A stretch of 64,000 nt of DNA from Euborellia annulipes (taxonomy: Eukaryota > Arthropoda > Insecta > Dermaptera > Anisolabididae). The notes below the pieces were generated by a model that made no database searches, was not told where the DNA came from, and was given only the letters and a program-made list of their open reading frames with translations. The stretch is from NCBI GenBank assembly GCA_023213315.1, contig JAKCPI010000501.1:1-64000 (forward strand). Direction: 5' to 3'. Positions 21,928-31,979 of this stretch are shown here, piece after piece; position 1 is the first letter of the stretch; each line of letters starts with the position of its first letter. The position numbers were made by a program, and so were the translations under genes.

Positions 21928-22143
21928 TAAACATTCACACTTTTTTCTCATTCACACTCACACTCACACACATTCACACAGTCTTTTCGGCAACTTAGGC
22001 CATTTAAGACTTTGACGATAACCGTTGTAATATATATTATCTATTGTGGGTTCAGGCATTTCTATTTAAGCCATCTGGTATCCAAATGGCTTAAATAAAA
22101 TCATCGGACTGCCTGGGTCCGAACCCGCGACGTTTGGTATAGG
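21928..22143 (-). repeat. SINE-A copy, minus
   Basis: Tail (ACACTCACACTCACA), module CTTTTCGGCAACTTAGGCC, core CCATCTGGTATCCAAATGGC, and B box GGGTTCGGACCC read on the minus strand. Confidence 0.7.
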
Positions 22144-22506
22144 AATGAATGGAATTAAATTTATTAAAGTTAATTTAAATGTAATAAAATTTGGTTTAGA
22201 CAGAATTTTAATGAAGTCATGTACAGTACATTGGTTGACAAAAAAACATCAGAAATGTTAAATATTTAAATTACACATAACACATATAAAACAAAATTGT
22301 TATTTGATCTTGTCGTTGCTGTTGTCACTAAATAACAAAATTCTAAAAGTGATTAGCTTTTTTTATTTACTTTTTTTTTGTTTTGCTTTTCGGGAAGGTT
22401 GTATACGATTTTGAGAACCCACACTCGTTGATGGATTGAGGCCTCCAGTAGATGAGGCTCTACTTCGCCCTCTTCAAGATCTTCACATTGGTTTGATACG
22501 TTACTG

Positions 22507-22575
22507 TCAGGGCCGGCGCAAGCTATTCTGCCGCCCTAGGCAAGATATTTTTTTGCGCCCCCCCCCCCCCAAAAA
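22507..22575. mobile_element. hAT-type terminus fragment
   Basis: CAGGGCCGGCGCAAGC and GCCGCCCTAGGCAAGAT are the usual opening phrase of a hAT MITE. Only one end is present, followed by a poly-C tract. Confidence 0.4.
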
Positions 22576-23017
22576 AAAACTTTCTTTGGAGATTTGAAAT
22601 TCTCTTTTAGCTAGTTCTACTTCTTCATTTTTTTGTTTTCTCGTGCTCAGGAACATCATGTTTTGTTGTTGTTTTCTCAACGATGTTACTATCGACGTAG
22701 TCATTTTCCCCTTCAACTTAATCTTTTTCTTTGGAAGATAACAGATTGGTTTTCTCATTCTGACCACCTTTTTTTTCTTCCAATGGGTTCTCATTCTTAT
22801 CTTGCTCTATCAATTTATTTTCTGACTTTTTAGAAGGTTCTATTTTTGATTGTTTTGATGGGGGCTGATACATAATATCTTCTCCAAATGTTTTTAAATT
22901 TTTTAACTGAATATATTTAGGTCTGAAGAGATGAAGTGGCTGTTATATTTGACAACAAGAGGATAAAGGAGCAAGCAGCCAAGTAGTTAGTCTCCACGAA
23001 ATGAAACTCTCTGTTGA

Positions 23018-23060
23018 GGAAACAGTTTCGGTTTTAATGAAATATAACCATCATCAGTCC
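23018..23060 (-). ncRNA. Hammerhead ribozyme, left arm
   Basis: Minus strand: GGA, CTGATGA core, stem II GGTT..AACC with a 13-nt loop, GAAA, a short ACTGT stem III, cleavage base T, then TCC pairing with GGA. Invariant core bases are intact. Confidence 0.7.
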
Positions 23061-23682
23061 ATTTATCGAGCTGAAAGCATTGTGTGTGTGAATTAAATAA
23101 ATATATAATCTGCTCCATCACTATCTCGTAAATCCTTTTTTAAAAATTTTTTGAATATTATAGTTGGTGGCAGTGTTGTCTTTCAGATAAGATTGATTAA
23201 AATAAAATTGTAAAAAATTTTAATAATTTTATATTTTTATAAAAAATTCTAATATCAAAAAATTTGTGTCAACTCACTGCCATTTACTTTTAGCCCGGAG
23301 GGATTTGCTTGGGTTAGTTTTGGATTATCGCCTTTCAATAAACAAACAAGAGTTCGGTATACCATCATCACCTCTGACCCTCTAAGAGGTCATTTTACAA
23401 AATATTTACTATAAGATCAGATGTAATAAATAAAATCTCTCATTAACAAAAACAATTTTGTATCTCAAACTTGGCGCTTCGTATAAGCTGATTGCATTGC
23501 TTTGTATTTTATACAAATAATTTATGTATAATACACATCTACTGACAACTCCGCAATATGACTCAATGCTTTGTCATTTGAGCTCACACTGTATGTATCA
23601 GTTATATATTGTTTGTAAATATTCAAATAATCTTTTGATATTTTGATTTTTCTAACTCAACAATGCTTTCAGCTCGATAAAT

Positions 23683-23725
23683 GGACTGATGATGGTTATA
23701 TTTCATTAAAACCGAAACTGTTTCC
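23683..23725 (+). ncRNA. Hammerhead ribozyme, right arm
   Basis: Exact inverted counterpart of the left-arm motif, with GGA / CTGATGA / GGTT..AACC / GAAA / ACTGT / T / TCC on the plus strand. Confidence 0.7.
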
Positions 23726-24592
23726 TCAACGGAGAGTTTCATTTCGTGGAGACTAACTATCTGGCTGCTTGCTCCTTTATCCTCTTATTATATTTAGGTC
23801 TTTTTAAAAGACAATTTCTATGTGATAACTGTTTCGTTTCCTCATATTCAATTTCTTCTTCCTCTCTATCCTCATTTCCTTTCTCTCCTTCCTCTTCTTC
23901 TGCCTATCCTTCCTCTTCTTCTTCCTCTCCTTCCTCTTCTTCTTCCTCTCCTTCCTCTTCTTCTTCCTCTCCTTCTAATTCGATAGAATATTCACTTTCC
24001 CCCTCATATTCTTCTTCTTCTTCTTCTTCACTATCCTCGTCTTCAGAATCTTCTCCTTCCTCCTCTTCTAATTTTTCAAAAATTTTTTGTAAATTGTATT
24101 TTTCATTATGTACCTCTCCTAAGTAAGATATTTCTGCTTTTTCTTTCTCTTCTTTTATTATCTTTTTTCTTTTTATTTTCTTTTTTTTCTTCTTTGCTCT
24201 CAAATTCCTCTTCCTCTTCTGTTGTTGTGTTAAAAAAATTAAAAGCATCAGAACTATCATTTGTACTAGATGATGATGACGTTAATGACGATGATGATTC
24301 AGGTGAGGAAGTATTGACAAAAGCTTCATTAGGAGGAGGATAATCATCTTGGTCAAATTCATTTGGGGAATGAGCGTAGACATACCCCTGGTATCTCATG
24401 ATGAGGATTTGAATTTAATTTAACCTTACCACAATGAAAATTATTTTTCAACTGAAAGATAAAGAGAGAAAGAATTAATTAATTAATTAATATAATAAAA
24501 ATGAAAACAAAAATAATTATAAACAAATTGAAATTAATTAAAGGGTTTTGAATGTATTAAAATAAACGCTAGCCTTCCGACCTGTAGCCACT

Positions 24593-26171
24593 ATATATAC
24601 CGGGCCAATAGTGCGTGGACGGAAGATAGTGGGCTTATTAACGGACAATTTTAAAATTTGTTGATCGCACATAACGTGGGGCCTTTAGGGCTACAAATTA
24701 AAAATATTTTTGTTCCAATTGCACCTCATATACAGGGTGGTCCATATCAAAGTTATGTTTTTTTAAATGGAACGCCCTGTATATTATTGCATATTTGGAT
24801 TCTACGGCCAATTTTAGTATGACTTTATGTCATGCAATGTATTCTTAAACAAACCGTTTAGCCGCAAATCGGACTTTAGTGAAAAAACTGCTGTCTGAAA
24901 AAAATTGAATATCGAGCGAACCATAAAACTTAGAGGCATGTTCTTTTGAGAGGTTACTAACCATGAAATGTACTAATGTAGGCCAGATGGGTAACCCGGA
25001 ATTATTCTTGTGTTGGGAGATATGGCTATGCCAATTTGGAAAATTTCAATCATGGATAACTTCATTTTTTCAAATGGAATATGCTACTTTTTTTTATGCC
25101 ATGGGAAGTGAAATTTAATTATCTTTCAGCTGATATAAGGTTGTCTATATCTATCTTTAGTAGTTTTGTTTTTATTCCAAAATATCTGATAACGAAAAAA
25201 AAAAAATATTTATTATAGACAAAATAATTGAAAAAAAAATCCAAACGCAAAACAAAATTGTAATAAATGGAAAAAATATGCTAAATATTCGAAAATGTCT
25301 TTAAATTTCATTTAAAATCATTTATTTGAACTTCTCGAAAAAGAAATTAGGGTTATGTTCAGGTTAGGAGGTGCGCCATCTTGTTGACAAATCATAACCC
25401 GAATTTGAGCAAGAGGGACTTCTTTGAGAAGTTCAAATAAATGATTTTAAATGAAATTTAAAGACATTTTCGAATATTTAGCATATTTTTTCCATTTATT
25501 ACAATTTTGTTTTGCGTTTGGATTTTTTTTTTCAATTATTTTGTCTATAATAAATATTTTTTTTTTTCGTTATCAGATATTTTGGAATAAAAACAAAACT
25601 ACTAAAGATAGATATAGACAACCTTATATCAGCTGAAAGATAATTAAATTTCACGTCCCATGGCATAAAAAAAGTAGCATATTCCATTTGAAAAAATGAA
25701 GTTATCCATGATTGAAATTTTCCAAATTGGCATAGCCATATCTCCCAACACAAGAATAATTCCGGGTTACCCATCTGGCCTACATTAGTACATTTCATGG
25801 TTAGTAACCTCACAAAAGAACATGCCTCTAAGTTTTATGGTTCGCTCGATATTCAATTTTTTCAGACAGCAGTTTTTTCACTAAAGTCCGATTTGCGGCT
25901 AAACGGTTTGTTTAAGAATACATTGCATGACATAAAGTCATACTAAAATTGGCCGTAGAATCCAAATATGCAATAATATACAGGGCGTTCCATTTAAAAA
26001 AACATAACTTTGATATGGACCACCCTGTATATGAGGTGCAATTGGAACAAAAATATTTTTAATTTGTAGCCCTAAAGGCCCCACATTATGTGCGATCAAC
26101 AAATTTTAAAATTGTCCGTTAATAAGCCCACTATCTTCCGTCCACGCACTATTGGCCCACCCGGTATATAC
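24593..26171. repeat. Large near-perfect hairpin (1.6 kb)
   Basis: Arms 24593-25336 and 25426-26171 are almost identical in inverted orientation, including a TATACAGGGTGGTCCATAT block; the loop is only about 89 bp and itself contains GGGTTATG..CATAACCC. The ends abut TATATACCGGG on both sides. Open frames at 25451-25813 are mirror images of arm sequence and not genes. Confidence 0.85.
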
Positions 26172-26907
26172 AAAATATATTACAAATATCCGTATATATA
26201 TACATAGATAGCCATAAAATTTATGTATATATATGATAGCAATTTCCAACGTGTATAATAATAAATTATTATAGATTATAGACAATCATAAGTGTATGTC
26301 TATGATAAAATGCAATAATTTAGTTGCAAAATGCAACAAAACTTAAACAATAAAAACAAGATAATTATCAAGGCCCAAAACAGCTAGGAGAAACGTGGTC
26401 ACAATGAACGGTTTTTTTATGAGTCTGATGTTCAAAAGATAACTTAAAATAATTAATAGGTACATAAATAAGAGAAACAGGATCAAATATTAAAATATGA
26501 CTAAAAAGAAAATATTTTCTATCCAGATGAAAGGCTCGACAATCTTCGCCTCCAAGCTTGTTTACCAAGTAGCCTCAATGGGTTGTTCAACAAGCGATCC
26601 AAAATAACGAATTAAAATTTGGAAATGCAGGGCTCTCAGTCTTGGAATATATTTCCAAAGGCCGATTTAGATCATATAATAATCATATAATGCCTTTGAT
26701 TAGGCGAATAGCTGATTTAAAATTTCTGAGTATATCTCAAGCAGGCCACTGCTATTAATTATTCTCTGAGAAGCTGGTTTCTCTGCAAGGAGAGAATGAG
26801 AATAAAAATTATGAAAAGGCTAATTAATATTTATCAAAATTTTTAGAATTTCAAATGATCAAAATAAAAAGGGGAAAGAACAAATGAGAAAAATCAAATC
26901 TACTTAC
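26172..26907. other. No gene seen
   Basis: AT-rich intergenic or intronic sequence; a 66-codon minus frame at 26368 lacks splice context and motif. Confidence 0.35.
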
Positions 26908-27151
26908 GTGCGATATTATCGACTGAATACCCAGCAAGATTAGTAATTTCCCACTGGAAATTATCTATTATATTTTCTTCAACGAGACAGGTGGAAAACA
27001 CCTTAAATTCCTGCACCACTTTTCTTCCCACAATGGGAGGACAGATGAGAATCTTCCTAGATTTCTGGCCCACCACGTGCGGAAAACAGGAAGAGAAAAA
27101 ACAAGGAAGTTTCCTGTAGCTTCCTTCCAAACAAGCGAAGTTTAGCCAACC
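26908..27151 (-). CDS. Orphan coding-like exon
   Basis: On the minus strand an open frame of 81 codons ends at a good donor (CGCAC|GTAAGTAG). It is Cys-containing, with IVGRKVVQEFKVFSTCLVEE in its middle and DNFQWEITNLAGYSVD near the end, more complex than repeat-derived frames. The acceptor (TTTACGAG) is poor, so the 5' edge is uncertain. I do not recognise the family; partner exons would lie further left on this strand. It may instead be a fragment of an old element. Confidence 0.35.
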
Positions 27152-27406
27152 CTCGTAAATAAAAATTATTTCTTTAAAAAAAAAATAAATGGAAGAAAAT
27201 GAAATTCAAATTACCTTAATTATTACGAAAAGAATGAGGCAATTAAACTGAAGAAAAAAAATTAAAAATAAAATAAAATATATCACCTAAATATTTCGAC
27301 CGGTACATTTAAAATAATGAAAAAATTAAAATTTTATATTTGTAATTCTCCTTCTTGCCACGAGGGGCGGAGGAGGGGCTTGAAGAGGGAAGTTTAAAAC
27401 TTAAAC

Positions 27407-27665
27407 AATCGGGTGTGGCGTAGTAGGTAGAGTGCCTACCTCCTATACCAAACGTCGCGGGTTCGGACCCAGGCAGTCCGATGATTTTATTTAAGCCATT
27501 TGGATACCAGATGGCTTAAATAGAAATGCCTGAACCCACAATATATATATTATAAATTACAACGGTTATCGTCTAAATTAAATGGCCTGAGTTGCCGAAA
27601 AGACTGTGTGAATGTGTGTGTGAGTGCGAGTGTGAATGAGAAAAAAGTGTAGTGCTTGTTTCTAT
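27407..27665 (+). repeat. SINE-A copy
   Basis: Head GTGTGGCGTAGTAGGTAGAG, B box GGGTTCGGACCC, hairpin core, GGCCTGAGTTGCCGAAAAGA and a long GTGTGAGTGCGAG tail; one of the best family A copies. It is followed by poly-A and (AT)n. Confidence 0.75.
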
Positions 27666-27976
27666 AGTAAGATAAAAGAAATAAAAAAAAAAAAAAAAAA
27701 AACTTAAACAATATATATATATATATATATATATGAAATCTCATTTCAATGTTTAATTATAATAATAAATTATTTTCCAAGGAATTAATTCAGAAAAAAA
27801 AGAGAAATTATATTATATTTATATTTTAAAATTTTTCAATTTTGTATTTTCTAGAATATTTTGAATACAATACATGGAATATATTAAAAAATTATTATGC
27901 GGAGATACCAGTTCTTGTTCTTCAAAGTTACCTATATGAATAGGGAAGAAGATGCAGAATAATTGAGCCTCTATTA

Positions 27977-28677
27977 CAGTGGTACCCAACCGGTATTTCC
28001 CGGCACCCAAGGGCGCCGCAAGATTGGCTAACGGGTGCCGAGAGATTTTGAGATAAACAAAAAAAAAAAAAAAAAAAAAAACCTTATACTTAAGTAGTAA
28101 AGTCTATTATATTATATTATGGTATATGTTACTTATTTCAATAAGGCTCAACGCACACTAATTGAAAAAAACGCTAGATTTTAGTCTAATCGTGCTTAAA
28201 ACTGTTTTTCAATGCTCTTCTATGGGGCAACGTACACCGAGGAGGCAAAACAATTGAGCATGGTTCGACATCATTGAAAAAAATGTTTTGCCATTGAGCG
28301 TTTTTGCCTAATCGGTGTGCGTTGGCATTGGGCAAAGTTTTTTCTCAATGAGCGTTTTTGCTCAATGGCCAAACATTTTGTTCAATGCCAACGCACACCG
28401 ATTAGGCAAAAACGTTCAATGACAAAACATTGTATCCAATGGCAAAACATTTTGTTCAATGGCAAAAAATTTTGCCTAATCGGTTTGCGTTGGCATTGAG
28501 CAAAACGTTTTGCTCTTGGAAAAAAAAGTTTTGTCCAAGAGCGTTTTGCTCAATTGGTATGCGTTCAGCCTAAGTTTACATATTAAACTTAATTTTTTTT
28601 TAATCAAGAAGGGGTGTCCCTAGAGTTTAATTTTATTCCCAAGGGTGCCGTGAACTCCAAAAAGTTGGGAACCTCTG
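27977..28677. mobile_element. hAT-type element with nested insertion
   Basis: Ends CAGTGGTACCCAACC / GTTGGGAACCTCTG are flanked by CTCTATTA and CTCTATTT (7 of 8 matching), as expected of a hAT 8-bp duplication. No transposase frame. It contains another inverted-end element at 28143-28572. Confidence 0.7.
28143..28572. mobile_element. Short element with iterated hexamer-like core
   Basis: Ends TAAGGCTCAACGCACAC and its near-complement ATGCGTTCAGCCTAAG. The interior is built from repeated forms of CAAAACATTTTG..CAATGGC and AATCGGTGTGCGTTGGCATT. A one-ended relative starts at 51302. Confidence 0.6.
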
Positions 28678-28708
28678 CTCTATTTAATGATTAAGCACTC
28701 TTTATTCG

Positions 28709-29023
28709 GGACGTTTCGACTAGGATCTACCCTGCCATCTTGAGCCTTCAAACATCATATTCAAATATTTTACAAAAAATAGAGTTATTGATATTAATTC
28801 AAATTAATTTGTGATAATATTAGACTACTAATTACTAATACTAATTAAGAATACAAATAATTATTTGTATTCTTTGACAACTGAATAACAATTTCATTCA
28901 CTTGACAGAGAATGCAAATAATTTGTAATAATAGCCAACTGTTTTTTTTTTTTTTTTTATAAAAATTTGAAAATGCTCTTTGAAGGCTGAAGATGGCAGT
29001 GTAGATCCCAGTCAAAACGTTCC
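28709..29023. mobile_element. Degraded hammerhead inverted-arm element
   Basis: Arms GCACTCTTTATTCGGGACGT (about 28695) and its complement around 29035 are inverted. Each holds a hammerhead-like motif with damage at a different place: the minus copy 28709-28746 reads CTCAAGA instead of CTGANGA; the plus copy 28985-29023 has CTGAAGA but AAAA in place of GAAA. Both keep the ACGT stem III word. Arm-to-arm distance is about 240 bp and AT-rich. Confidence 0.5.
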
Positions 29024-29186
29024 GAATAAAGAGTGCTAAATGATTAAATTAGATAGAGGCTAAATTATTAGCTGTACCCTCTTCCCTTTTCAACAATTCA
29101 GCTACGGCCACGATCTACTACTATTCTAAGGGAAGGTGTATGCTTGTTTCTTGGCAATGAGAAAAATAACTTTTAGAGTGTTTTCT

Positions 29187-29229
29187 CCGAATATTTCGAA
29201 GGCATTTATTAGCACTTCTTCATCAGCGG
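29187..29229 (-). ncRNA. Hammerhead ribozyme motif
   Basis: Minus strand: CCG, CTGATGA, stem II GAAG..CTTC, GAAA, palindromic ATAT stem III, cleavage base T, CGG closing stem I. All core positions are present. Confidence 0.6.
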
Positions 29230-29304
29230 CTCACTCTAATAATACCACATACAAGTTATAATTTCGGAGCGAAACGTTAGATTGGCAGGTCTATGCATTA
29301 CAAC

Positions 29305-29991
29305 TAGGGCTGGGAAAAATAATCGATTAATCGTTTTTATACCGATTATTTTCTTAAAAAATAATCGATTATTATAAAAAAAATAATCGATTAATCGGGA
29401 AACCGATTAATCGAAAATAATCAGAATAATCGGAGAACCGATTAATCGAAAATAATCGGAATAATCGGAGAACCGATTAATCGGAAATAATCTATTATTT
29501 TTTCATAACTGATTATAGAGAAATAATCGGTGTTTTTTTTAACATTGATTGTATCCAAATAATCGATTGAGGTGAATATATATTCCAACTTTTTTCCATT
29601 TTTTTGAATAAAAATGCCTAACCCCAATACATATTTATACATATATATCGGTTATCGTTTGTCTTATATGGCCTCAGATGCCGAAATGACTTGTATTTAT
29701 GTGTGTGTGTCTGTGAAAAAAGTGTGTTAAAAAAAAAAATTTCTTATTTTGAAACGATTATTTCTCTATAATCAGTTATCAAAAAATAATAGATTATTTC
29801 CGATTAATCGGTTCTACTATTATTTCGATTTTCGATTAATCGGTTCTCCGATTATTTTGATTATTTTCGATTAATCGGTTCTCCGATTATTCCGATTATT
29901 TTCGATTAATCGGGAAATCGATTAATCGGAATAATCGATTATTTTTTATAATCGAAAATCGATTATTTTTTTCAATAATCGAACACCCCTA
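29305..29991. mobile_element. hAT-type element rich in AATCGATTA words
   Basis: Ends TAGGGCTGGG / ACACCCCTA with the 8-bp duplication ATTACAAC (29297-29304 and 29992-29999). The interior is made of repeated ATAATCGATTAATCGG words in both orientations and holds a SINE-A 3' fragment (29604-29735). A relative is at 38186. Confidence 0.75.
29604..29735 (+). repeat. SINE-A 3' fragment
   Basis: AATGCCTAACCCCAATAC, then GGCCTCAGATGCCGAAATGA and a GTGTGTGTGTCTGTG tail. The head is missing. Confidence 0.55.
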
Positions 29992-30221
29992 ATTACAACC
30001 AGCTGTCTCGAGCAATAAGGGGTCAATGATGATGAAGAAGTGCTAATAAATGCCTTCGAAATATTCGGAGAAAACACTCTAAAAGTTATTTTTCTCATTG
30101 CCAAGAAACAAGCATACACCTTCCCTTATTTAAACAACTTGGCACACCACATCCTCTCGCAAATCTACTACTATTCTATTCACCTATATGAATTTTAGTC
30201 CAGCTTGCTTAACAAACTTAG

Positions 30222-30310
30222 TTTTTCGCAACTCGGGCCATAAAGACTTTAAACGACAATATAGAAACAAATCAAAGCACATTTATTTATGTCAAATGGT
30301 ATTCAAATGA
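30222..30310 (-). repeat. SINE-A 3' fragment, minus
   Basis: TCGCAACTCGGGCCATAAAG on the plus strand is the complement of the family module, followed by a decayed ATTTGAATACCATTTGACAT core. Confidence 0.45.
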
Positions 30311-30390
30311 TTTAAATAAATAGATAAGAAATTATATATAATATTTAAGATATTATATACATCGCGTAGGTAAGCCGCGAAACGGAGATT

Positions 30391-30582
30391 TATATAATTA
30401 GATATTACTTCATGTACCCGAAAAAAGATATAAGCTTTCCAACTGAGTTCATATACCCGAATGCCGTGCTGTGGTCTAGTGGTAAGGGCACACTGAGCGC
30501 AAATCGGTGGATCCGTGGTTCAACTCCCGGCGGCACACCCTTATATCTTTTTTCGGGTACATGAAGTAATATCTAATTATAT
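30391..30582 (+). repeat. tRNA-cored foldback, copy at 30.5 kb
   Basis: Perfect 41-42 bp inverted arms (ATTACTTCATGTACCCGAAA and complement) surround a 71-base tRNA-like unit at 30466-30536. That unit has a fully paired 7-bp acceptor stem (GTGCTGT/GCGGCAC with G-U pairs), a D-arm (GGTCTAGTGGTAAGG), a 5-bp anticodon stem around GCGCAAA (anticodon position GCA) and a B box GTGGTTCAACTCC. U33 is replaced by C, and no CCA or terminator is seen. Confidence 0.6.
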
Positions 30583-30599
30583 AAATAAATAGACATCGA

Positions 30600-31165
30600 T
30601 AAATGAAAGTTGTATGCTGTGCGGTCAGTAACACCAAACTTTTTCATAGCATTTTAATATTAATCTAAATTTTGTCTGCTTTTATTAACAGAAGGGAGAT
30701 ATAGAAGGATAATATCTATTTAATAATTCAAATTCAGTGCTTGCTTTGTTCTTGTCTTTTTTTTACCAGCGTATTGGCAATAAATTAATCTGAAACGAGT
30801 CTCTCTGTAAGATGTGCACGTTTGATTTTTTTTTTTTTTTTTTTGAGTTCAAAGCTCGCTTGCCCGACCAGTTATAAATTATTTATTATTTTTCTAATAT
30901 AAAAACTACAAATCCTCTATCCTCACATTGAATTGATAAATTGCCTATTTTACATATTGATGATCTCTCTCTCTATTTGGCTAAAAAGAACTTTTTTCTC
31001 ATGATGGATCGTAGTTTTTTATTTCTATTTTAACAAAAAAAAATATATATTCTTCACTAAAACGCAAGAATATTTATTACAACCTTTAAGAAAGACTTAT
31101 TAAGTTGATACACTGTTGGATTCAGAGAAGGGAGGAGAGGTAAAATTATTTCCAATAGTTTAGTC
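30600..31165. other. No gene seen; half X hairpin
   Basis: 30605-30645 is half of the X hairpin (GAAAGTTGTATGCTGTGCGG). The rest is AT-rich and repeat-poor. Confidence 0.4.
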
Positions 31166-31167
31166 AA

Positions 31168-31340
31168 GTGGTGGGCAACCGGTGGTCCGTGACGTAATTT
31201 TAATGGTCCGCAAAGGAATTAAGATAAACTAATTTAATAAATATTAAAAATAATTTAAAATAATTTAAAAAATATAATTAAATTTTATTTTATTCATTTA
31301 GAATAGGCTTACAAATTTCACTTGAGAACCTCTGACCTCT
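31168..31340. mobile_element. hAT-type remnant
   Basis: GTGGTGGGCAACCGGTGGTCC at the left and TTGAGAACCTCTG at the right are typical hAT-MITE ends; no duplication is visible. Confidence 0.4.
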
Positions 31341-31627
31341 AGCACAAATACCTACAATGGTAATTTTTTTTAATAAGAGAAGGGGTGTATAAATTTCTTA
31401 GATAAGTGTATTTATTTGCTGAAAGGAGTTCCATGAAAAATCACGACACATTAATAAGGAAAGAAGATGGTCCGCCGAAGGCTAACTCGGGCAAGTTAGA
31501 CTCCAAGCCACCGTAGGCTTGTTATTCTAAAATTAATTAATCATACAGAGTATAATTGTCATATTTAATTTTAATTTTTCTACGAAACTACTTGTTGGAT
31601 TTTCGTAGTTTTTTTAAATGTAGGTAT

Positions 31628-31977
31628 CAGGGGCGTAAATAAGAGGGGGGGCCGGGCCCCTCCCGAAATTTTTCAAATCTATATAGTGATTTGCCCTATT
31701 TCTATATTTTTGTTTGGGAAAATGTGTCGCATAAATAAAAGTAATAAAAAAAAAGTATTTTAATAAATAAGCATTTTTTAAATAAAACTTTTGTTTTTGA
31801 GAGGGCCCAGGCCCCTCGGGGTTTGGGTGAAAACGGAAATATTTAGATAAAAAAAAAAAAATTAATGAAAAATTGCTTTTAAGAGGGTCCGGGCCCCTCG
31901 GGACTCGGGCATATCCGATATTTTAAAAATATTTTTGTGTATGAGAGGAGGAAAAAAAAATTCTAAATACGCCCCTG
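31628..31977. mobile_element. hAT-type MITE (CAGGGGCGTA family)
   Basis: Ends CAGGGGCGTAAATA / AAATACGCCCCTG, flanked by GTAGGTAT and GTAGGAAT (7 of 8). The interior has two copies of an AGGG(C/T)CC(A/G)GGCCCCTCGG phrase about 100 bp apart. No ORF. Confidence 0.75.
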
Positions 31978-31979
31978 GT

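Larger units (their letters stand above)
22925..23788. mobile_element. RT-less hammerhead inverted-arm element
   Basis: The 864-bp element is flanked by a perfect 13-bp duplication, TATATTTAGGTCT (22912-22924 and 23789-23801). Removing it restores the split reading frame of the host-like protein, so the boundaries are firm. Arms of about 140 bp are inverted (GAGGATAAAGGAGCAAGCAG and complement) and each holds a hammerhead. The roughly 550 bp between arms has no ORF. The layout is that of a PLE shorn of its protein, or an inverted relative of retrozymes. Confidence 0.75.
22370..24399 (-). pseudogene. Decayed gene for an acidic/low-complexity protein
   Basis: Minus-strand coding-like sequence starts at an ATG (24399) with a Tyr/Pro/Asp-rich lead (FDQDDYPPPNEAF), a Ser-rich run, then Lys/Glu-rich segments and three near-perfect EGEEEEEE repeats. 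A frameshift in an A/T tract near 24170 is needed to pass from the first frame to the Glu-rich one. Coding continues to about 23802, is split by a hammerhead-bearing insertion, and resumes at 22924 in a matching frame (IQLKNLKTFGEDIMYQPPS). It then runs through a Lys/Glu-rich stretch with an in-frame TAA near 22719 and a hAT scrap at 22507. The family is unknown; it resembles charged nuclear or structural proteins only by composition. Confidence 0.5.
29120..30130. mobile_element. Hammerhead inverted-arm element interrupted by hAT
   Basis: The left arm (about 29120-29240) and the right arm (about 30010-30125) are inverted copies around AGAAAAATAACTTTTAGAGT. A hAT-type element with a clean 8-bp duplication sits between the arms. 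The left arm keeps a good hammerhead; the right one lost the invariant C of the CTGATGA box. Confidence 0.6.

Noticed and set aside
23746..24126. Ser/Pro-rich plus frame of 126 codons
   Set aside because: It is the antisense of the Glu-rich repeats (CTTCCT repeats read as Ser/Pro) and starts inside the hammerhead element.
23904..24260. Glu/Lys-rich minus frame as an independent gene
   Set aside because: It has no start of its own and joins the decayed gene that begins at 24399 after a frameshift; treated as part of one pseudogene.
30466..30536. A functional tRNA-Cys gene
   Set aside because: The fold is good, but U33 is absent, no T-run terminator follows and it is embedded in inverted arms shared with other mobile copies.
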